7,971 bases of DNA from Planctomycetota bacterium (GTDB lineage Bacteria > Planctomycetota > Planctomycetia > Isosphaerales > Isosphaeraceae). Within the stretch, counting starts at the first letter, position 1. Each line of letters opens with the position of its first letter. The stretch covers positions 1 through 7,971 of the forward strand of contig JAJYDH010000305.1 in the NCBI GenBank assembly GCA_021777685.1, written 5' to 3'. Both the position numbers and the translations under genes were made by a program. This document shows, piece after piece, positions 5,264-7,971 of this stretch. The notes beneath the pieces were generated by a model that saw only the letters and a program-made list of their open reading frames with translations, did no database searches and was not told the origin of the DNA.

Positions 5264-6649
5264 TCAACGCTTGTCCCCCGCATTCGGTCTCGTGTTGAAG
5301 TAGTCGTAGAAGACGTTCTCCCGCTCCAGGGTGAGCTGGAAGCCGTTCGAGATCCGGGTCATGTAATGATAACGAGATGCGTTCAGGACGACGAGGAGCG
5401 CGCGATCGGGTCCGAAGTCGCGCTTGAGGACGTCCAGCTCGTCGTCCGAGATCGCCCAGGGGGTCGCGGTCAGCTTCCGGGCGAAGGCGTAGGCGTGCTG
5501 CTCGGCGGCGGGGAAGCTCGACCAGTCGTCGCCGGCCAGCAGCCGGCTCCGCTCGGCGATCTCGTCTCTGGTCAGGCCGGCGACCTCCCAGGTCATCTCG
5601 CAGTGGCCCATGCAGTAGGAGCACTTCATGGCCTTGGTCGTGACCCAGAAGAGGCCCGACGCGAAGATCCGGTCCCACTTCGGCCCGCCCTCGGCGCCGG
5701 CGGTCCTCATGAGGATCTCGAAGGGGACGGCCAGCTCGGGGGCGTAGCCGAAGACGATCCGATACCAGACGATGTCGCTCGGCCTTTCGATCAGGCCGGG
5801 CGGGAGGTTGCGGGCGACCTCGTCCCAGGGCGGGACGCGGAGGCGGGTCGGCTTGCGGCGCTGGGCTTCGAGGCGGCCCTGGAGCACGTCGTAGGAGTCC
5901 TCGGCCCATCGGGGGTCGTCCGCGACGAGGTCCCGGCCGGAGGGCTTCGGCAGGGGCGACTTGACCGGGGGCGGTGGCGGCGTGGTCCGGGTCGTGAACG
6001 AGGCGGGGTCGAAGGCGACGTCGACCGGGGGCAGCGGCCCGCCCGGCTCGACGGAGGCGCCGAGGCAGAGCAGGACGCGGTCCTGGAAGTTGGCGTAGGC
6101 CATCAGCAGGACCATCGAGGCGGCCCGGTTCTCGCCGAAGTGCTTGACCAGGGCGGCGAACTCGGCGTCGGTGACCGAGTCGGAGGCGACGGTCATCTTG
6201 CGGGCGAATTCGAGCGCCGAGCGGTCGGCGTCGGACCAGCCGGGATGTCCTTCGCGGCCCAACGCCTCGATCCGGGCCTCGTCGAGGCCGGCCCGGCGGG
6301 CGTCGGCGAGGGCGTAAGCCTCGGCGTACCCGCAATGGTCGGCGTGGGCGGCGACCCACCGCATCGCGGCCCGGAGCTTGGGGTCGAGCGGGCTCCTGGT
6401 CCGCTGCGCCAGGTCGAGTTGGAGAAAGGCGGCGGTCGTCCGGGGGACCTCGCCGGCGAGCATCCTCGCCCAGACCGGCAGCGGCTGGCCCGCGCCCTTC
6501 GCGGCCGGGGGGAGGCGCTTCCAGGCGTCTTCATCGCTCAAGGGGGCGACGAGTCGGCCCCCTTCGCGAGGAGGGGCGGCCATCGTCACGGCCGGGAGAA
6601 AACCGGCGCCGATCACGAGCAGGGCGGTCAGGTTCATGGTCGAAGTCAT
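5264..6649 (-). CDS. Exported double carboxymuconolactone decarboxylase/AhpD-like protein
   Basis: A 461-residue protein with a signal peptide (about residues 1-24: hydrophobic LTALLVIGAGFL, ending TMA-AP). It contains two all-helical CMD/AhpD-like domains (PF02627 type), at about 60-197 and 290-450, joined by a Pro-rich linker with five prolines at 224-228. The repeats share FARK(M/L)T, a (T/S)D-x-E turn and FG-x-x-RA. The second domain keeps a full redox site, C343-S-Y-C346 with H349. The first has only C106 in HCGYA and lacks the second Cys, so it is probably structural or altered in function. AhpD-type CxxC proteins pass electrons to peroxidases or act on peroxides and lactones; the true substrate is not evident. 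The ATG at 6649 is preferred over M5 (6637), though its ribosome site is weak (GGGAAA). It begins 25 nt after the lipoprotein gene and ends 48 nt before the deiodinase-like gene, a probable redox partner. Confidence 0.85.
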   Translation of the reverse strand: MTSTMNLTALLVIGAGFLPAVTMAAPPREGGRLVAPLSDEDAWKRLPPAAKGAGQPLPVWARMLAGEVPRTTAAFLQLDLAQRTRSPLDPKLRAAMRWVAAHADHCGYAEAYALADARRAGLDEARIEALGREGHPGWSDADRSALEFARKMTVASDSVTDAEFAALVKHFGENRAASMVLLMAYANFQDRVLLCLGASVEPGGPLPPVDVAFDPASFTTRTTPPPPPVKSPLPKPSGRDLVADDPRWAEDSYDVLQGRLEAQRRKPTRLRVPPWDEVARNLPPGLIERPSDIVWYRIVFGYAPELAVPFEILMRTAGAEGGPKWDRIFASGLFWVTTKAMKCSYCMGHCEMTWEVAGLTRDEIAERSRLLAGDDWSSFPAAEQHAYAFARKLTATPWAISDDELDVLKRDFGPDRALLVVLNASRYHYMTRISNGFQLTLERENVFYDYFNTRPNAGDKR

Positions 6650-6674
6650 GGTAATTTCCCAGGTTGTGGGCGGT

Positions 6675-7073
6675 CTAGCGGAAATCGCGGAAGACCGTGA
6701 GGATCGGGCTGGTGCCGACGACGTAGGAGACCTTCTTGCGGACCTCCTGGCCCTGGGGAGTCCGGAGGGTCAAGCTCGCGGGGATGTGGAGGTTGGCGCC
6801 GGCCTCCTTGCCGTCGCCCTCGATCCGGTAGTCCAGCAGCCTGGCGCCGCCGATCCAGTCGAGGTCCTGGACGGTCATCGCGGGCAGGGCGTCCTTGAAG
6901 GCCGAGGGCGGGTCGCCCTTCTTCCAGCCGTCCAGCGCGACGGCCAGGGCTTGCCGCGCCCGGGGGGCGTCGACGGGCGAGGCGCCCGTCGACCACGAGC
7001 AACCGCCCGCCATCGCGGCGAGTCCGGCCAGGGCCGCGACGGCGAGGCGGGCGGGGGATCGGTCAGTGTGCAT
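6675..7073 (-). CDS. Small putative lipoprotein downstream of DUF1559 gene
   Basis: A 132-residue protein. The N-terminus has basic residues, a hydrophobic stretch (about 10-21) and a lipobox-like AGGC ending at C25, so it is probably a lipid-anchored envelope protein of about 108 residues after processing. The mature part starts with a helix (RARQALAVALDGWKKG) and continues as mostly strand-like segments: LLDYRIEGDGKE, then LHIPASLTLRT, then KKVSYVVGTSPILTVFRD. I do not recognise a known domain. It starts only 13 nt after the DUF1559 stop, with AGGGGGA about 6 nt before its ATG, so the two are co-expressed. Small lipoproteins or hypothetical proteins next to DUF1559 genes are, as I recall, common in planctomycetes. 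Its role is unknown; a surface-complex partner of the pilin-like protein is a guess. Confidence 0.8.
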   Translation of the reverse strand: MHTDRSPARLAVAALAGLAAMAGGCSWSTGASPVDAPRARQALAVALDGWKKGDPPSAFKDALPAMTVQDLDWIGGARLLDYRIEGDGKEAGANLHIPASLTLRTPQGQEVRKKVSYVVGTSPILTVFRDFR

Positions 7074-7086
7074 GTTTTCCCCCTTG

Positions 7087-7971
7087 TCAATACGAATCGG
7101 CGCCGATGACCTCGCCGCCGTTCCGGGTGCCGAGGGCTCGCCAGGTGGCGATGTTCACGCTGTCCTTGACGAAGCGGACCGAGCCGTCGCCGAGGAGCAC
7201 GTTGACCCCGCCCGCGTGGTGGCTGCTCGGCGGCATGCACGCCCGGAGCGCGGTGAAGAAGCCGCAGGAGCGCGTGTTCGGCCCGGTCACATGGAGGCAG
7301 ACGTGCTGCCCGTTGACCCAGGGGGCGCCCATGAAGAGGGGGAACTGGCTGGCCGGGTCGTAGATGTTGATGGCCTGGCACGCCTGTACGGCGTCGGCGA
7401 TCGTCGTGGGCTGCGCGGGCGAGAAGAAGACATCCGCGATCGGGCTGACGACCCCGTTGGTGAAGTCGGCCAGGACCCGCTCGCTGAAGAAGGCCGTGTT
7501 GGACAGGCCGTCGGTGACCTCGGCGAAGCGGGTCGAGCTGTTCCCGTAGAAGACCCCGTTGGGCGGGGCCAGGCCCACGTTCGGCCCGTCCGCCGCCTGC
7601 CAGACGATCCAGCTCCCCATGTCGGCCATGTAGTTGGTCTGCCCGCCGTATTCGGGGTGCGCGTCGGCGACGTCCGAGGGGCAGCTGAAGGTGGCGACCC
7701 TCATGTTGAGGACCGTGCTGTTGGTCGGGTCGCCGTTGGCGAGCGAGAAATTGATGGCGTTGTAGGCCGACGTCTGCTCCAGGGCGGGGAGCATGTGGCT
7801 CAGGGCCGAGAAGCTCGTCCCGTTGTGGACCAGCTCCGCCCCCGGCAGCGCCCCGCGCGAGTCGTGGTAATTGTGGACCGCCAGGCCGATCTGCTTGAGG
7901 TTGTTGACGCACTGGGCGCGCCGGGCGGCCTCGCGGGCGGCCTGGACGGCGGGCAGGAGCAGGGCGATGAG
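7087..7971 (-). CDS. DUF1559 pilin-like protein, 5' end cut off by window
   Basis: The visible 294 residues run from within the N-terminal hydrophobic helix to the TGA at 7087-7089. The first residues, LIALLLPAVQAAREAARRAQC, followed by NNLKQIGLAVHNYHD, are the end of the type IV pilin-like helix and start of the domain typical of DUF1559 (PF07596). The missing part should be about 20-30 residues, including the prepilin methylation motif. The C-terminus has the family hallmark HAGGVNVLLGDGSVRF (H-x9-DG). Many paralogues of this family occur in single planctomycete genomes; they are thought to be exported and surface-associated, but function is not established. Internal Cys pairs, such as those around QACQAI and RSCGFF...RACMPP, may form disulfides. 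It is the first visible gene of the minus-strand operon; its promoter lies outside the window. Confidence 0.92.
   Translation of the reverse strand, partial: LIALLLPAVQAAREAARRAQCVNNLKQIGLAVHNYHDSRGALPGAELVHNGTSFSALSHMLPALEQTSAYNAINFSLANGDPTNSTVLNMRVATFSCPSDVADAHPEYGGQTNYMADMGSWIVWQAADGPNVGLAPPNGVFYGNSSTRFAEVTDGLSNTAFFSERVLADFTNGVVSPIADVFFSPAQPTTIADAVQACQAINIYDPASQFPLFMGAPWVNGQHVCLHVTGPNTRSCGFFTALRACMPPSSHHAGGVNVLLGDGSVRFVKDSVNIATWRALGTRNGGEVIGADSY

Noticed and set aside
5366..6700. Long plus-strand open frame opposite the CMD gene
   Set aside because: No domain is recognisable; the minus strand encodes two CMD-like domains and a signal peptide.

Overview
The window is very GC-rich bacterial DNA and most likely comes from a planctomycete, probably of the Isosphaeraceae/Gemmataceae type. 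The best marker is the truncated gene at the right edge. It is a DUF1559 protein with a pilin-like N-terminus and a C-terminal H-x9-DG motif, a family greatly expanded in Planctomycetes. Exported EF-hand, deiodinase-like and PDZ/aspartyl-protease proteins fit the same picture. The phylum is well supported; the family is a guess.

Left part, plus strand. A short intergenic region (1-176) carries two copies of a small hairpin repeat. It is followed by two tandem, overlapping paralogues (177-1055 and 1055-1900), each an exported retropepsin-like domain plus a C-terminal PDZ domain. The first keeps the DTGA active-site motif. The second has DLGA and may have lost activity.

Middle, plus strand. 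After a 99-nt gap with a candidate promoter come three tightly packed genes: a HEPN-domain protein (2000-2407), a small protein with a faint BolA-like pattern (2404-2745, ATGA overlap), and a DnaA-like AAA+ protein lacking DnaA domains I and II (2748-3770, 2-nt gap). The first two genes are clearly less GC-rich than the DnaA-like gene. The HEPN/partner pair could be a toxin-antitoxin-like module without the usual nucleotidyltransferase, but this is inference.

At 3771-3997 the plus and minus gene sets converge. The gap contains two inverted copies of a hairpin-forming repeat.

Right part, minus strand. Reading from the right edge leftward there is one apparent operon of four genes: DUF1559 protein (cut by the window edge), small lipoprotein, double carboxymuconolactone decarboxylase/AhpD-like protein, and EF-hand plus deiodinase-like thioredoxin-fold protein. 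The gaps are 13, 25 and 48 nt. All four products appear to be exported or surface-linked. The last two look like a thiol-redox pair outside the cytoplasm. No RNA gene, CRISPR array, insertion sequence or clear replication origin was seen.
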